DNA from: Candidatus Woesearchaeota archaeon
Lineage (GTDB): Archaea > Nanobdellota > Nanobdellia > Woesearchaeales > GCA-2686295
Length of the DNA: 19,211 nucleotides
Reading direction: 5' to 3'
Assembly (NCBI GenBank): GCA_002686295.1
Contig: NZBB01000016.1
Coordinates: 1-19,211, forward strand
The stretch's first letter is position 1, and the number at the start of each line of letters is the position of its first letter. Both the position numbers and the translations under genes were made by a program. The notes under the pieces are model-generated. The model saw only the letters and a list, made by a program, of their open reading frames with translations, had not been told where the DNA came from and did no database searches. Shown one piece after another: positions 11,942 to 19,182 of this stretch.

Positions 11942-13825
11942 ATGAAAAAGAGGTTGTTTAATTTCAAGAGCACAAAAGAAATAAAAGTTTCTAAAAAAAT
12001 AGTTGACCAAGTAATCGGACAGGAAGATGCAGTCAATGTTATTAAAAAAGCTTCTGCACAGAGGAGACATGTATTGCTGATTGGAGAGCCAGGCACAGGA
12101 AAAAGTATGCTTGGAGTAGCACTTGCAGAACTAATGCCTAAAGAAAAACTTGTCGACATACTTTCTTTTGCAAATCCTAATGATGAAAATAAACCCTTAA
12201 TAAGAACTGTTAAAGCAGGAAAAGGCAGAGATATGATTGCTAAAGCACGAATGCAAGGGTTTGGTAATTTCAAAAATACTAATATGATAATGCTAATATT
12301 TGCACTAATAATTAGTATGCTTCCATATTGGTGGTGGAAATCAGGCAACATATCAGATGTGATATACGCTGCTTTAATAATATCTGGAATAATCATAATA
12401 TTTGGTATAGTAATGGCTATGAATATTAATAAAAGAATGGATTTGAAAAAAAATAATGTACCAAAGCTCATAGTTGATAATTTCAAGAAGAAACAAGTTC
12501 CTTTCATGGATGCAACAGGTGCACATGCAGGTGCATTATTAGGAGATGTATTACACGATCCATTTCAAAGTGGAGGATTGGGAACTCCTGCCCATGAAAG
12601 AGTTGTAAGTGGAATGATTCATAAAGCCAATCAAGGAGTTTTATTCATAGATGAGATAGCAACACTTCAACCTCACACACAACAAGAACTACTAACAGCT
12701 CTTCAAGAAGGAAAACATTCCATAACAGGGCAATCTGAACGTTCAGCAGGAGCAATGGTTAAAACAGAAAAAGTTCCATGTAGATTCATATTAATTGCAG
12801 CAGGAAATACTGAAACAGTAAGAAATATGCATCCTGCACTAAGATCTAGAATAAGAGGATATGGCTACGAAGTATTTATGAAAGAAACAATCTTAGATAC
12901 GCCTGAAAATAAAGGAAAAATAGCCCAATTCACAGCTCAAGAAGTTTTGAAAGATGGAAAAATACCTCATTTTTCTAGAAATGCAGTTTTATACATGGTA
13001 GAAGAAGCAAGAAGAAAAGCAAATAGAAAGAATCATTTAACTTTGAGATTCAGAGATCTTGGAGGTCTTATAAGAGCTGCAGGTGATATAGCAAAAGAAG
13101 AAAAAGCGTCTTTAGTTGAGAAAAAACACATTATCAAAGCTAAGACTATAGCTAAAAGCCTTGAGCATCAAATAGCAGATCAAATTATTGAACGAAGAAA
13201 AGAATATGAAGTTATAGTAATTAAAGGAAAAAAGGTTGGAAGAGTTAATGGTTTGGCAGTTCTCGGAGGTGCAGATAGTTATTCTGGAATAATCCTTCCA
13301 ATAGAATCAGAAATAACTCCTGGCGGAAAAGATTCAGAAATAATTGCGACTGGAAAACTTGGCGAGATAGCCAAAGAAGCAATAAAAAATGTTTCTGCAA
13401 TAATAAAGAGATTTTTCGGAGAAGATATAAAAGAAACATACGATATATACGTGCAGTTTCTGCAGACATATGAAGGTGTTGAAGGAGATTCTGCATCTAT
13501 AGCTGTAGCAACGACAATCATTTCTGCTTTGAAAAAAGTTCCTATAAAACAAAATTATGCATTGACTGGCTCTTTATCTGTAAGAGGAGAAGTGTTGCCT
13601 ATTGGAGGAGTATCTTCAAAGATTGAGGCTGCAATTAATGCAGGCATAGAATATGTTCTTGTTCCAAGATCAAATCTTCAAGATATAGTGGTCGATGCAA
13701 ACAGAATTAAAAAGATAAATATAGTGCCTGTTGATAATATATTTGATGTTTTGAAAAATGCTTTGGATTGGAAAGGAAAGCAAGCAATTCTAAAAAAACT
13801 ACACTCAATAGCTGAAAAAGACTAA
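11942..13825 (+). CDS. lonB: LonB, membrane-anchored ATP-dependent protease
   Basis: Archaeal LonB degrades misfolded and regulatory proteins at the membrane. The AAA+ domain has Walker A GEPGTGKS (48-55). Two transmembrane helices (about 115-130 and 138-161) are inserted between Walker A and Walker B, the hallmark of LonB. Walker B is LFIDE (234-238) and sensor-1 lies in LIAAGNTE. The C-terminal peptidase holds the Ser-Lys dyad, S517 in GDSAS and K560 in GGVSSKIEAA, 43 residues apart as in known archaeal Lon. At 627 aa it is full length. It is divergent from the OB-fold gene, and its TAA shares 2 nt with the TrmB-like gene's stop on the other strand. Confidence 0.97.
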   Translation: MKKRLFNFKSTKEIKVSKKIVDQVIGQEDAVNVIKKASAQRRHVLLIGEPGTGKSMLGVALAELMPKEKLVDILSFANPNDENKPLIRTVKAGKGRDMIAKARMQGFGNFKNTNMIMLIFALIISMLPYWWWKSGNISDVIYAALIISGIIIIFGIVMAMNINKRMDLKKNNVPKLIVDNFKKKQVPFMDATGAHAGALLGDVLHDPFQSGGLGTPAHERVVSGMIHKANQGVLFIDEIATLQPHTQQELLTALQEGKHSITGQSERSAGAMVKTEKVPCRFILIAAGNTETVRNMHPALRSRIRGYGYEVFMKETILDTPENKGKIAQFTAQEVLKDGKIPHFSRNAVLYMVEEARRKANRKNHLTLRFRDLGGLIRAAGDIAKEEKASLVEKKHIIKAKTIAKSLEHQIADQIIERRKEYEVIVIKGKKVGRVNGLAVLGGADSYSGIILPIESEITPGGKDSEIIATGKLGEIAKEAIKNVSAIIKRFFGEDIKETYDIYVQFLQTYEGVEGDSASIAVATTIISALKKVPIKQNYALTGSLSVRGEVLPIGGVSSKIEAAINAGIEYVLVPRSNLQDIVVDANRIKKINIVPVDNIFDVLKNALDWKGKQAILKKLHSIAEKD

Positions 13826-14520
13826 TAATAATCCCACATAAGTTTGAATAATTCTTTATAAGAATCTGATAGTTGTTTACTCTTTATCTGGATAGATATT
13901 GGTTTAGAATCCCAGATAATCATAACAACATCCTCATCGCAAATAATTGTTGTTGTTTTACTCATTGTATCTGAGAATCTTGTTTTAGACAAGGGTTGTT
14001 CTTGAAATAAGTTTTTAGCTTCTAAATCTATGATTTGTTGAAGTTCAACATTATTGCTTATTCTTTTATCATGAAATCTGTGTAGAAAAAATTTTAGTTT
14101 TTGAAAAAAATCTTTTGAAACTCCAAATTGAAGTATCTTATTCGAAGACTCTGAAAAATATTCCAGTATAGAAGTTAAGGCTTTTAGACCATGATGAATC
14201 TGAACTTCACTTTTATTCTTAGCCAAATCTTTTTTCAGCATTAGTCTGGGCATTATGTTGTTTAAAGCAACTTCTTTCTGCAACAAAATGTTTTTAAGAG
14301 CTTTAGGCTCTAAAGCCTCGAAATGTTTCACTCCTTTCTTTAAAACTTCACTAACAAGACCTTTATTATTAAGTCTTTCAAGACTATAATAGGCATTTGC
14401 TCTGTCAATGCTTGCTTGTTTGGCAACACACCAGCTCGTTGATAATCCCAACTCCAATAAAGCAAGATAAGACTTTGATTCGTTCCTAGATAAACCTATT
14501 GATTCAAGCACCTCATACAT
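13822..14520 (-). CDS. TrmB-family transcriptional regulator
   Basis: The N-terminal winged helix (ESIGLSRNESKSYLALLELGLST, then DRANAYYSLERLNNKGLV) is the TrmB DNA-binding domain. A long helix (residues about 75-100) serves for dimerisation. A C-terminal domain (EVQIHHGLKALTSILEYF to the end) resembles the TrmB effector domain of smaller members, without the C-terminal sugar-binding domain of full-length TrmB. At 232 aa it is a short type. Ligand and targets are unknown; neighbours lonB (convergent) and the phosphatase-like gene (upstream, same strand) are candidates. It has its own promoter region with a palindrome. Confidence 0.88.
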   Translation of the reverse strand: MYEVLESIGLSRNESKSYLALLELGLSTSWCVAKQASIDRANAYYSLERLNNKGLVSEVLKKGVKHFEALEPKALKNILLQKEVALNNIMPRLMLKKDLAKNKSEVQIHHGLKALTSILEYFSESSNKILQFGVSKDFFQKLKFFLHRFHDKRISNNVELQQIIDLEAKNLFQEQPLSKTRFSDTMSKTTTIICDEDVVMIIWDSKPISIQIKSKQLSDSYKELFKLMWDYY

Positions 14521-14526
14521 ATTATT

Positions 14527-14590
14527 GTTAATTAACTTTATAGAATTTAAAACTGTTGCAAGAAAAATCGAAATAATTTCGGAAAAATCG
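14527..14590 (-). promoter_or_regulatory. Promoter and palindromes upstream of the TrmB-like gene
   Basis: TTTTAAATT (14545-14553) is centred 28 nt before the ATG. GTTAATTAAC (14527-14536) is a perfect palindrome between it and the start. Upstream lies CGAAAT-A-ATTTCG (14569-14581), and AAAAATCG occurs at 14563-14570 and 14583-14590, 20 bp apart. These are candidate autoregulatory sites. Confidence 0.45.
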
Positions 14591-15721
14591 TTAAATATTC
14601 AATATTATCAAAGGAACATACAATTCTTCTTTACTTAAACCACCATGATTACCAATGTTAAAATGAGATTCTTTTCCAAGAATGGGGTCATTCATAACAT
14701 AATTCTCTTTTAAGATTAACGTATAATCCCCAATTCTCTCAAACAACTTTTTATCTGGCTCGAACAAACCAAAAAAATTCTTTTTAACCAATTCTTCACT
14801 CTTAAAAATATGACAATAATTCTTTAGATTCTTTTTAACATATCTCTCGAATTCTCTTTCTTTTGAAGGTCTTACAAAACAATATTTTGTTCTCGAATCA
14901 CCTGATAAAGGCATAACTAAACAATCCAATAGTTCAGGATGTTTTTTTAAGTCTACAACATTTGATTTTGTTGAATCAATAAGTCCATGATCTGCAGTGA
15001 TTAGAAAAGTTGTGTTTGTGTCTTTTAGAGTTTCAAGAAACAAACTTATTTTGTTATCAAGCTCTTTAAAATGTTCTTTTGTTAATTTGCTTTTTACTCC
15101 AAACTCATGACATAATGAATCAAATTTAGGCCAGTAAGCATAAATGTATTTGCGCCTATTATGGGCATTTACAGCCTTTTTTATTTGAGTAAAGAACTTG
15201 TTCATCGTTGTATAAGTAAGAGTTGTTTTTCGACCTTTTTTATAGTCATAGCCAGCTATTTCTTTCGGCATTATATTAAAAAAAGAAGCTTTAATTCTAT
15301 CAGATAAATAAGAATAACCAATAACATCTTCATGAGATAATCCAATTTTTTCAAAAGATTCTCCTCCATAACGTGGATGAAAAGGTAGAATTGTTGAAAC
15401 AACACCCAACTCCTTCAGATAAGTGTACCAACCAATGCTTGCATGCTGTTCTGGAGCAACACCAGTCAAAAAAGTCATTATACCACTGGCGGTTGTTGGA
15501 GGAAAAACAGAAGTCATTTTTTTAAACAAATGCTTTCCTAAAAAAGAGTTTTTTCCGTGCTTCAACAAATATTCATAACCTAAACCATCAAGCACCAATA
15601 AAACAACATTTTTCCCTTTAATATTGATGTCTAAAGGATTATAAGGATTATCAACATCAAAAGATTTTGATATAGAACTCATTAAGTTAACAAGACAGTT
15701 ATTATAATCTGGTTTAAGCAT
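14591..15721 (-). CDS. Alkaline-phosphatase-superfamily phosphodiesterase/pyrophosphatase
   Basis: The sequence follows the type I phosphodiesterase/nucleotide pyrophosphatase family, which hydrolyses phosphate esters with two metal ions and a Thr/Ser nucleophile. Visible ligands are D45 (LLVLDGLG), the nucleophile region PPTTAS (T76/T77), D201 and H205 (WPKFDSLCHEFG), D244-H245 (ITADHG) and H359 (GNHGGLS). The set is complete, so it should be active. No signal peptide is present, so it is probably cytoplasmic. At 376 aa it is a short, single-domain form. The physiological substrate cannot be read from the sequence. A TATA box at 15741-15750 fits the ATG. Confidence 0.88.
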   Translation of the reverse strand: MLKPDYNNCLVNLMSSISKSFDVDNPYNPLDINIKGKNVVLLVLDGLGYEYLLKHGKNSFLGKHLFKKMTSVFPPTTASGIMTFLTGVAPEQHASIGWYTYLKELGVVSTILPFHPRYGGESFEKIGLSHEDVIGYSYLSDRIKASFFNIMPKEIAGYDYKKGRKTTLTYTTMNKFFTQIKKAVNAHNRRKYIYAYWPKFDSLCHEFGVKSKLTKEHFKELDNKISLFLETLKDTNTTFLITADHGLIDSTKSNVVDLKKHPELLDCLVMPLSGDSRTKYCFVRPSKEREFERYVKKNLKNYCHIFKSEELVKKNFFGLFEPDKKLFERIGDYTLILKENYVMNDPILGKESHFNIGNHGGLSKEELYVPLIILNI

Positions 15722-15740
15722 TAGATTGAATCAACTAGGA

Positions 15741-15750
15741 TAATATAAAT
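15741..15750 (-). promoter_or_regulatory. TATA box of the phosphodiesterase-like gene
   Basis: ATTTATATTA on the minus strand, centred 25 nt before the ATG at 15721. Confidence 0.5.
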
Positions 15751-15766
15751 ATTTTTTGTTTACTTT

Positions 15767-15783
15767 TGCTTAACGAGCGTAAG
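15767..15783. repeat. GC-rich hairpin between tRNA-Ser and the phosphodiesterase gene
   Basis: GCTTA and TAAGC flank ACGAGCG, making a 5-bp stem in a stretch richer in G+C than its surroundings. It lies about 50 nt past the tRNA-Ser end and before the next gene's promoter, so it may be a transcript end or a short RNA. Confidence 0.3.
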
Positions 15784-15832
15784 CGAAACCCTTACTTTTG
15801 TTCAAGCATTTAGAAAAAGAAAAAGATTGAAC

Positions 15833-15913
15833 GCCAGCGCCCGGATTTGAACCGGGAATTCCAAAGGAACCGGCTCTCAAGGCCGGCGCAATACCGAGTT
15901 ATGCGACGCTGGC
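15833..15913 (-). tRNA. tRNA-Ser (anticodon UGA)
   Basis: On the minus strand the acceptor GCCAGCG (15913-15907) pairs with CGCTGGC (15840-15834), and 15833 gives discriminator G, as in archaeal tRNA-Ser. The anticodon stem CCGGC/GCCGG encloses CTTGAGA (TGA). A long variable arm (TTCC-TTT-GGAA) marks a class II tRNA. The T arm is CCCGG-TTCAAAT-CCGGG. No intron, no encoded CCA. It lies 29 nt after the serS stop, and T-rich tracts follow its 3' end. Confidence 0.95.
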
Positions 15914-15940
15914 TTAATGAAAAAAAGAATAATTAAGATT

Positions 15941-15950
15941 ATTTATATAA
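15941..15950 (-). promoter_or_regulatory. TATA box of tRNA-Ser, overlapping the end of serS
   Basis: TTATATAAAT on the minus strand, about 28-37 nt before the tRNA. It includes the serS stop codon (15943-15945). Confidence 0.5.
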
Positions 15951-17235
15951 CTTTCTGCTTTAATATCTTTTTCTTTCCGTTCATATATGGCTGTAAAACT
16001 TTAGGAATTGTTATGCTTCCATCCTTGTTCTGATAATTCTCAATTATTGCAATTATCGTTCTGGAAGTTGCTATTGCAGTATTGTTTAAAGTATGAACAA
16101 ATCCTTTAATTGGCTTTCCTTCTCCTTCTCTATATCTTATATTTAATCTTCTGGCCTGATAATCTGTACAGTTTGAGTTTGAACCAACCTCTCTATATTT
16201 TCCGTCTGCCATCAACATTTCAGTATCATATTTTTTTGCAGCTATGATTCCAAGATCTCCTGTGCAAACATCGACCACTCTATATGGGATTCTAAGTTTT
16301 TTATACAATTGTTCACAATTATTTTGCAACTCTTCATGTAATTTCAATGAATCTTCTGGTTTGCAAAATATGAATTGCTCTATTTTATTAAATTGGTGCA
16401 TTCTAAACAACCCTTTAGTATATTTTCCATGACTGCCAACTTCTCTTCTAAAACAAGAACTTATTCCACAAAATTTTATTGGTAATTCTTTTGCATTCAA
16501 AATTTCATCCATATAATATGAAGCCATAGGGTGTTCTGAAGTTGCAATAAGGTATAAATCATCATCTTCAATTTTGTACATGACATTCTCGAAATCATCT
16601 AAATCAGTTACTCCTTCGTAAGGTTTTTTTCTGAGCATTAAAGGGGGTTCTACAATTATATAACCTTTCTCTGACAAAAAATCAATGGCGAATTTTTGTA
16701 ATGAAAAATCTAGTAAAGCCAAGTCTCCTTTCAAATAAAAAAAACCATGACCTGAAACTTTGTTTGCTCTTTCAGAATCAATTAAATTAAGATTTTCAAG
16801 TAATTCAAAATGGTTTTTTGGCTTAAAACTAAACTTTGGTTTTTGCCCGACTTTTCTTATTTCAACATTATCCTTATCACCTTCGCCATAAGGAACACAT
16901 TCATCTATTAAGTTAGGTATTCTCATAAGAAGAATATTCATTTCTTTATCTGATTTTTCGAGTTTTAATTCTTCTTTCTCCAAATTTTTAACTGTTTTTT
17001 GGACTTCAGATATTGCTTTCTTAAAATTCTTTTTTTCTTTTTTCAACTTATTTATCAAAAGACTTTTTTCATTTCTTTTATGTCTTAAATGTTCTACTTT
17101 CCAAAGAATCTTTCTGTGTTGCTCGTCTTTTTTCAGCAAATTATCAAATCGTTCAAGTAATACTTTATCCTTTCTTCTAGCAAGGTTTTTTCTTACTTCT
17201 TTCGGATTTTTTCTTATGTTTTTCAAGTCAAGCAT
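15943..17235 (-). CDS. serS: Seryl-tRNA synthetase (common bacterial/eukaryal type)
   Basis: Class II synthetase charging tRNA-Ser. The N-terminal coiled-coil arm (about residues 30-105, Lys/Glu-rich) binds the long variable arm of tRNA-Ser. Motif 2 is CFRREVGSHGKYTKGLFRMHQF, shown in the frame CFRREVGS then GLFRMHQFNKIEQF. Motif 3 is NNTAIATSRTIIAIIENYQ, and the end reads PKVLQPYM. TSEHP and NCTDYQARR are the usual serine and ATP pocket blocks. At 430 aa it is normal length and is not the rare methanogen type. A TATA box at 17258-17265 fits the ATG. Its substrate tRNA-Ser follows directly. Confidence 0.97.
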   Translation of the reverse strand: MLDLKNIRKNPKEVRKNLARRKDKVLLERFDNLLKKDEQHRKILWKVEHLRHKRNEKSLLINKLKKEKKNFKKAISEVQKTVKNLEKEELKLEKSDKEMNILLMRIPNLIDECVPYGEGDKDNVEIRKVGQKPKFSFKPKNHFELLENLNLIDSERANKVSGHGFFYLKGDLALLDFSLQKFAIDFLSEKGYIIVEPPLMLRKKPYEGVTDLDDFENVMYKIEDDDLYLIATSEHPMASYYMDEILNAKELPIKFCGISSCFRREVGSHGKYTKGLFRMHQFNKIEQFIFCKPEDSLKLHEELQNNCEQLYKKLRIPYRVVDVCTGDLGIIAAKKYDTEMLMADGKYREVGSNSNCTDYQARRLNIRYREGEGKPIKGFVHTLNNTAIATSRTIIAIIENYQNKDGSITIPKVLQPYMNGKKKILKQKVI

Positions 17236-17257
17236 ATTTTGAGAATAATTTTTATTG

Positions 17258-17265
17258 TTTATAAA
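17258..17265 (-). promoter_or_regulatory. TATA box of serS
   Basis: TTTATAAA centred 26 nt before the ATG at 17235. Confidence 0.5.
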
Positions 17266-17279
17266 TTTTTATAAAAAGA

Positions 17280-17288
17280 ATTATATAC
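17280..17288 (+). promoter_or_regulatory. TATA-like box of the 94-aa gene
   Basis: ATTATATAC centred about 30 nt before the first ATG (17314). From the second in-frame ATG (17329) it would be about 45 nt, so the first is preferred. Confidence 0.4.
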
Positions 17289-17313
17289 TGGTAATGAGAA
17301 CATAGTTAATATA

Positions 17314-17343
17314 ATGAATGATCTTGAAATGAATGATCTTGAA
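17314..17343 (+). repeat. Perfect 15-nt tandem duplication at a start codon
   Basis: ATGAATGATCTTGAA occurs twice in a row (17314-17328, 17329-17343), adding five residues and a second in-frame ATG. Confidence 0.9.
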
Positions 17344-17598
17344 AAACTAATTGTTTCAGAAGAACAGATGGTCAAAGAACTAGTTTCAGAATGTTTTTCA
17401 ATGTCTTTCTATGGAATTATGAAAAAAGATTATTATCTTATGGTTGCAGGATTGATTTTGGCTGAAGAAGAAATAGGGAGTTATACTCCTTATTTAAAAA
17501 AAGAAACTTTTGACGAATTATGTGAATCATACTATATGATTACTGATTTATACAAACACTATCATGAATATGGCTTTGAAGATATTACTTTTGCCTGA
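17314..17598 (+). CDS. Uncharacterised 94-aa acidic helical protein
   Basis: No family recognised. Acidic, helical, Met/Tyr-rich, with three Cys-free helices then SECF and ELCESYYM. The first 15 nt (ATGAATGATCTTGAA) are tandemly duplicated, giving MNDLE twice and two possible starts. The frame ends in TGA (17596-17598), but 17 further in-frame codons (KNLIKKIVDDFLKIAKK) run to a TAA at 17650-17652. The last 37 nt overlap the convergent YdjM-like gene, or 91 nt if the extension is real. Confidence 0.65.
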   Translation: MNDLEMNDLEKLIVSEEQMVKELVSECFSMSFYGIMKKDYYLMVAGLILAEEEIGSYTPYLKKETFDELCESYYMITDLYKHYHEYGFEDITFA

Positions 17599-18017
17599 AA
17601 AAATCTTATTAAAAAAATTGTTGATGACTTCTTAAAAATTGCTAAAAAATAAGGGCTACCCCATCTAACATAGACTTGCATAAAGTCCATAAACAAGTGG
17701 ACGACTACTCCAAGAAGTATAAAATAAAATTCTTTAAACAACAAAGATATTAATATCATGATTATTAAAGCATCAAAAGTGTGAAAAATCATTACTGCTT
17801 CTTTATATCTTTCTGTATCTTTAATTCGTTCTATTCTTTTACAAAACTGATAAGTTTTCTTTAAACTATAATTCTTATTTCTTATTATATTCCAAAAGTA
17901 ATGATCGACATCTATTAATACTCCTCCGATAAGAACAAGCATTGAAATAGGACCGAAGAAAGGCCATAAAACTACTGTAATCAAAGCTGAAACTGTGAAG
18001 TGAACCCAAATATCCAT
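17562..18017 (-). CDS. YdjM/DUF457-like membrane-bound metal-dependent hydrolase
   Basis: A 151-aa protein of the YdjM-type family annotated as membrane-bound metal-dependent hydrolases. Visible are H6 in the first helix, the G-G-V-L-I-D-V-D-H-Y-F-W block (D36, D38, H39), FHTFD, and VVHLFMDF in the last helix. All lie in or next to three to four hydrophobic helices, making a likely intramembrane metal site. Substrate unknown. I start at ATG 18017 rather than the TTG two codons earlier. The end overlaps the 94-aa gene. It ends in TGA-TAG. Confidence 0.75.
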   Translation of the reverse strand: MDIWVHFTVSALITVVLWPFFGPISMLVLIGGVLIDVDHYFWNIIRNKNYSLKKTYQFCKRIERIKDTERYKEAVMIFHTFDALIIMILISLLFKEFYFILLGVVVHLFMDFMQVYVRWGSPYFLAIFKKSSTIFLIRFFQAKVISSKPYS

Positions 18018-18075
18018 TTTCAAAAAGTAATATTAAAAATTAAAATTCATTATCTTTATTTAATTCTTTCTGAAA

Positions 18076-18396
18076 TTATTTTGCATATTCATAAACTTTT
18101 AAACCAATTTCTAATCCAACTTTTGAAGCAATAAAATAAGTCATGAATTCGACTGAGTTTGAAACTGTGTTTCCATATAAAAAATCTGTAGCTCCAACAG
18201 CATTAGTGAACACAATCGTGTTTTTCACAATTTCATATTCAATTTTTTCATCTTTTGAAAAAAGCTTTTCTCTTCCATTCTTAACTCTATCTTTAAGATT
18301 AAAATAACCTGCGACAACTCCTGTCAAAGCACCAGAACAATAAATAACTGCCGTGTGTTTTGCATCAACATCAAATAACAAATCAGTTAATTCCAT
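18076..18396 (-). CDS. Uncharacterised 106-aa small membrane-associated protein
   Basis: No family recognised. It starts MELTDLLFDVDAKHTAV, has a Gly/Ala-rich hydrophobic stretch (about 16-32, IYCSGALTGVVAGYF), a basic-acidic middle (KDRVKNGREKLFSKDEKIEYE) and a second apolar stretch with many Gly/Ser/Asn. GGAGGT (18409-18404) lies 7 nt before the ATG at 18396, which settles the start over a TTG overlapping that SD. A long leader precedes it. It is upstream of, and maybe co-transcribed with, the YdjM-like gene. Confidence 0.65.
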   Translation of the reverse strand: MELTDLLFDVDAKHTAVIYCSGALTGVVAGYFNLKDRVKNGREKLFSKDEKIEYEIVKNTIVFTNAVGATDFLYGNTVSNSVEFMTYFIASKVGLEIGLKVYEYAK

Positions 18397-18595
18397 AATT
18401 AATACCTCCAATTCATGTTAAAGTTCAAGGTTTTCTTTAGAATTTTGTATTATTGTCAAATAATCACCAAGAACCATTTATTCTTAACAACCCTAAGGTT
18501 GAATAATATTAAATACTTTCAGGATTAATCTAAACAAATCATTGATTTGAAATTTGTTATCCAAAAAGCTCATACTTTTTTCTTAATTCAATACT
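18397..18595 (-). promoter_or_regulatory. Long leader with a 26-codon upstream ORF and hairpin
   Basis: The only good TATA box (18596-18603) lies about 200 nt before the ATG at 18396. An ATG at 18573, spaced 27 nt from that box, opens a 26-codon ORF (MSFLDNKFQINDL..., stop 18493-18495). The ORF's TAG is the loop of a CAACC/GGTTG hairpin (18488-18501). This suggests a structured, possibly regulatory, 5' leader, or a separate tiny gene. Confidence 0.35.
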
Positions 18596-18603
18596 ATTTA
18601 AAC
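18596..18603 (-). promoter_or_regulatory. TATA box for the leader of the 106-aa gene
   Basis: TTTAAATA on the minus strand, centred 27 nt before the upstream ORF's ATG at 18573. Confidence 0.4.
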
Positions 18604-18626
18604 TTTTTGATTTATTTAGAAAAAAG

Positions 18627-18749
18627 TGCCGAGGGGGAGATTTGAACTCCCGACATCCACGGTGCACCAACTTGATAATCATCGACGAATTGTCTCATCG
18701 CTCAAGCGTTTATGAGCGTGGCGCTCTAACCAGTCTAAACTACCTCGGC
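18627..18749 (-). tRNA. tRNA with CAU anticodon (probably elongator Met), one intron
   Basis: On the minus strand the acceptor GCCGAGG (18749-18743) pairs with CCTCGGC (18634-18628), and 18627 gives discriminator A. The D stem GTTT/GAGC has a GG-containing loop. The anticodon stem CCACG (18721-18717) pairs with CGTGG (18661-18657), and the loop CTCATA carries CAT. The T arm is GGGAG-TTCAAAT-CTCCC. G1-C72 and the lack of the three G-C anticodon pairs rule out the initiator. Elongator Met is likelier, but tRNA-Ile2 (CAU modified to read AUA) cannot be excluded. No CCA encoded. Confidence 0.88.
18663..18710 (-). other. Intron of the CAU tRNA (37/38 site)
   Basis: This 48-nt insert follows A37 (18711). 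CTTGA (18706-18702) and TCAAG (18675-18671) form an internal helix. The boundary could shift by one nt, giving C or A at position 38. The central helix of the splicing motif is weak. Confidence 0.75.
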
Positions 18750-18774
18750 AGTAATATTTTTAGAAAAACGCTCA

Positions 18775-19182
18775 TTATAAATATTTAACTATTTCATCCC
18801 TTACTTTTTCAAGCTCTTCTTCACTGCATTTCTTGCTTGGCCACGAACCGAGATTGTCATCGTTAAACCTTGGTATTATGTGAAAGTGTGCGTGAAAAAC
18901 AACTTGACCAGCTGCATCCTCATTATTCATTCCAAGATTAAATCCGTCTGCATCTGTTGCTTTCATAACTGCCTTTGCAACTTTTTTTATGAATTCCATT
19001 AAATCTGTTTCCTCTGCTTTTGGAAAATCAAGCAGGTTTCTGCAATGATGCTTTGGAATAACCAATGCATGACCTTTATTAACAGGACTTATATCTAAAA
19101 AAGAATAGAATTCATCATCTTCATAGACTTTTGTAGACGGAATATCTCCTTTTATAATCTTGCAAAAGATACAATCAACCAT
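18775..19182 (-). CDS. HIT family nucleotide-binding protein
   Basis: Histidine-triad hydrolases/transferases act on nucleoside phosphoramidates or dinucleotides. The triad HAHFH (97-101) is followed by IIPR, with H99 the expected nucleophile. A structural zinc site of the HINT type is suggested by C4-x2-C7 (DCIFCKI). The segments VYEDDEFYSFLDISPVNKGH and ALVIPKHH are typical. The 135-aa length is normal. I start at ATG 19182; a TTG two codons earlier is less likely. Substrate unknown. The TATA box of the CAU tRNA overlaps its 3' end. Confidence 0.92.
   Translation of the reverse strand: MVDCIFCKIIKGDIPSTKVYEDDEFYSFLDISPVNKGHALVIPKHHCRNLLDFPKAEETDLMEFIKKVAKAVMKATDADGFNLGMNNEDAAGQVVFHAHFHIIPRFNDDNLGSWPSKKCSEEELEKVRDEIVKYL
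18776..18786 (-). promoter_or_regulatory. TATA box of the CAU tRNA, overlapping the HIT gene end
   Basis: AAATATTTATA on the minus strand, about 27-37 nt before the tRNA 5' end. It overlaps the HIT stop codon. Confidence 0.45.

Noticed and set aside
11932..12507. Minus-strand 191-aa ORF
   Set aside because: It is antisense to the LonB AAA+ and membrane region and has no promoter or SD.
17596..17598. Selenocysteine codon
   Set aside because: No SECIS-like hairpin or selenoprotein family match is visible, and TGA ends two other genes here.
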